NCBI GenBank assembly: GCA_000961805.1
Contig: LADV01000121.1
Coordinates: forward strand, 1 to 5,137
DNA from: Peptococcaceae bacterium BRH_c23
GTDB lineage: Bacteria; Bacillota_B; Desulfitobacteriia; Desulfitobacteriales; Desulfitobacteriaceae
Length of the DNA: 5,137 nucleotides
Direction: 5' to 3'
Each line of letters starts with the position of its first letter. Position 1 is the first letter of the stretch. Under the pieces are notes generated by a model. That model was not told where the DNA came from. It ran no database searches and saw nothing but the letters and a program-made list of their open reading frames with translations. Of the stretch, positions 4,655 through 5,137 are shown piece by piece. The position numbers were made by a program, and so were the translations under genes.

Positions 4655-5137
4655 CTAAGCGATTTCTTCTCCAACCTGAATATCTGCTATGGAAAGTGTT
4701 GCGTTAGTCTTTTTAGCTTCTGTTGACCTTAGACTCGCAATATTTATCAGTTGCTCCATTGTGTGCCATGGATCATCAGCACGTTCTTCATGCCGCCGTC
4801 CCCCAATTACTCCTGCAGAAATACTTATCTCTATTCCGCAAGTAAAGCTGTGCCGACCTATAATATCCGCCAAATGGTAAGCTAAAGCTGCACCTGTGTC
4901 CAAGTGTGCTGGTAATAAAACAGCAAATTCATCTCCTCCAAAACGGCACAAAAAGGCCTCCGAAGGAGCATTTTCTCTTAACAGTTTGCTCACTTCGATT
5001 AGAATATTGTCCCCTACTGTATGACCGAAAGTTTTATCGATTAAACCGAAATTGTTTATGTCAAAAAAAAGAATACTGATTTCTTGCTTATTTTCAAGTA
5101 GTCGAACACCATGATAATATATGTAATCACTCTTATA
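4655..5137 (-). CDS. GGDEF-domain protein (diguanylate cyclase), C-terminal part, 5' end beyond window
   Basis: The frame stays open to the right edge, giving ~160 residues of a GGDEF domain that makes the second messenger cyclic di-GMP from two GTP. Visible in order: 'ISILFFDINNFGLIDKTFGH' (metal-binding Asp and the N-F-x-x-I-N/D-x-x-x-G-H signature), 'TVGDNIL', the active-site motif 'RFGGDEFAVLLP', and 'ISISAGV' (family S-I-G-V). The A-site is intact, so catalysis is plausible. The inhibitory I-site RxxD upstream of GGDEF is absent (the positions hold Pro and Ala). The end is degenerate: where the family has 'ADxALYxAKxxGRN' it reads 'ASLRSTEAKKTNAT'. A GTG at 4993 is an internal codon, not the start. 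The N-terminal sensor is not visible. Confidence 0.93.
   Translation of the reverse strand, partial: YKSDYIYYHGVRLLENKQEISILFFDINNFGLIDKTFGHTVGDNILIEVSKLLRENAPSEAFLCRFGGDEFAVLLPAHLDTGAALAYHLADIIGRHSFTCGIEISISAGVIGGRRHEERADDPWHTMEQLINIASLRSTEAKKTNATLSIADIQVGEEIA

Noticed and set aside
4689..4880. Plus-strand open frame inside the GGDEF gene
   Set aside because: It is antisense to a clear GGDEF domain and has no recognisable domain.
1..5137. CRISPR array or insertion sequence
   Set aside because: No regularly spaced repeats, no transposase-like frame and no terminal inverted repeats with target duplications were seen.

Overview
The window looks like a bacterial chromosome segment, most likely from a Firmicute of the class Clostridia. 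The evidence is the strong GGAG/GAGGGG ribosome-binding sites, a LigD that begins directly with its phosphoesterase domain, HicAB and Phd-type addiction modules, and a VanS-type histidine kinase remnant. The genus cannot be fixed from this sequence. By eye, base composition changes sharply: the first ~1.45 kb is relatively GC-rich, while about 2.75-4.5 kb is clearly AT-rich, as expected of an acquired islet.

Layout. (1) Positions 1-1446, minus strand: 5' part of ligD, the end-joining DNA ligase (phosphoesterase plus ligase domains; the rest lies beyond the left edge). (2) About 1447-2009: no intact gene. It holds the tail of a RhuM-like protein (minus strand), two hairpins, one resembling a tRNA T-arm, and the 3' end of an Fpg/Nei DNA glycosylase (plus strand) with its four zinc-binding cysteines intact. 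(3) 1890-2720, minus strand: an AlkD-like DNA alkylation repair protein whose C-terminus runs into the antisense of the glycosylase remnant. (4) 2890-3648, plus strand: a complete hicA-hicB toxin-antitoxin operon with promoter, palindromic operator and terminator. (5) 3743-4456, plus strand: a second two-gene module in the opposite order, a Phd-like/HicB-like hybrid antitoxin candidate followed two bases later by a small HicA-like candidate toxin. (6) 4428-4625, minus strand: C-terminal remnant of a sensor histidine kinase. (7) 4655-5137, minus strand: C-terminal GGDEF (diguanylate cyclase) domain of a protein entering from the right edge.

Interpretation. The left half groups DNA repair functions: double-strand break ligation, base excision (now broken) and alkylation repair. 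The middle is a defence/addiction islet of two adjacent toxin-antitoxin operons, bordered by gene fragments that suggest repeated insertion and deletion at this locus. The item most worth following is the second module, whose antitoxin appears to join a Phd-type DNA-binding front to a HicB-type back and whose toxin is only distantly HicA-like.
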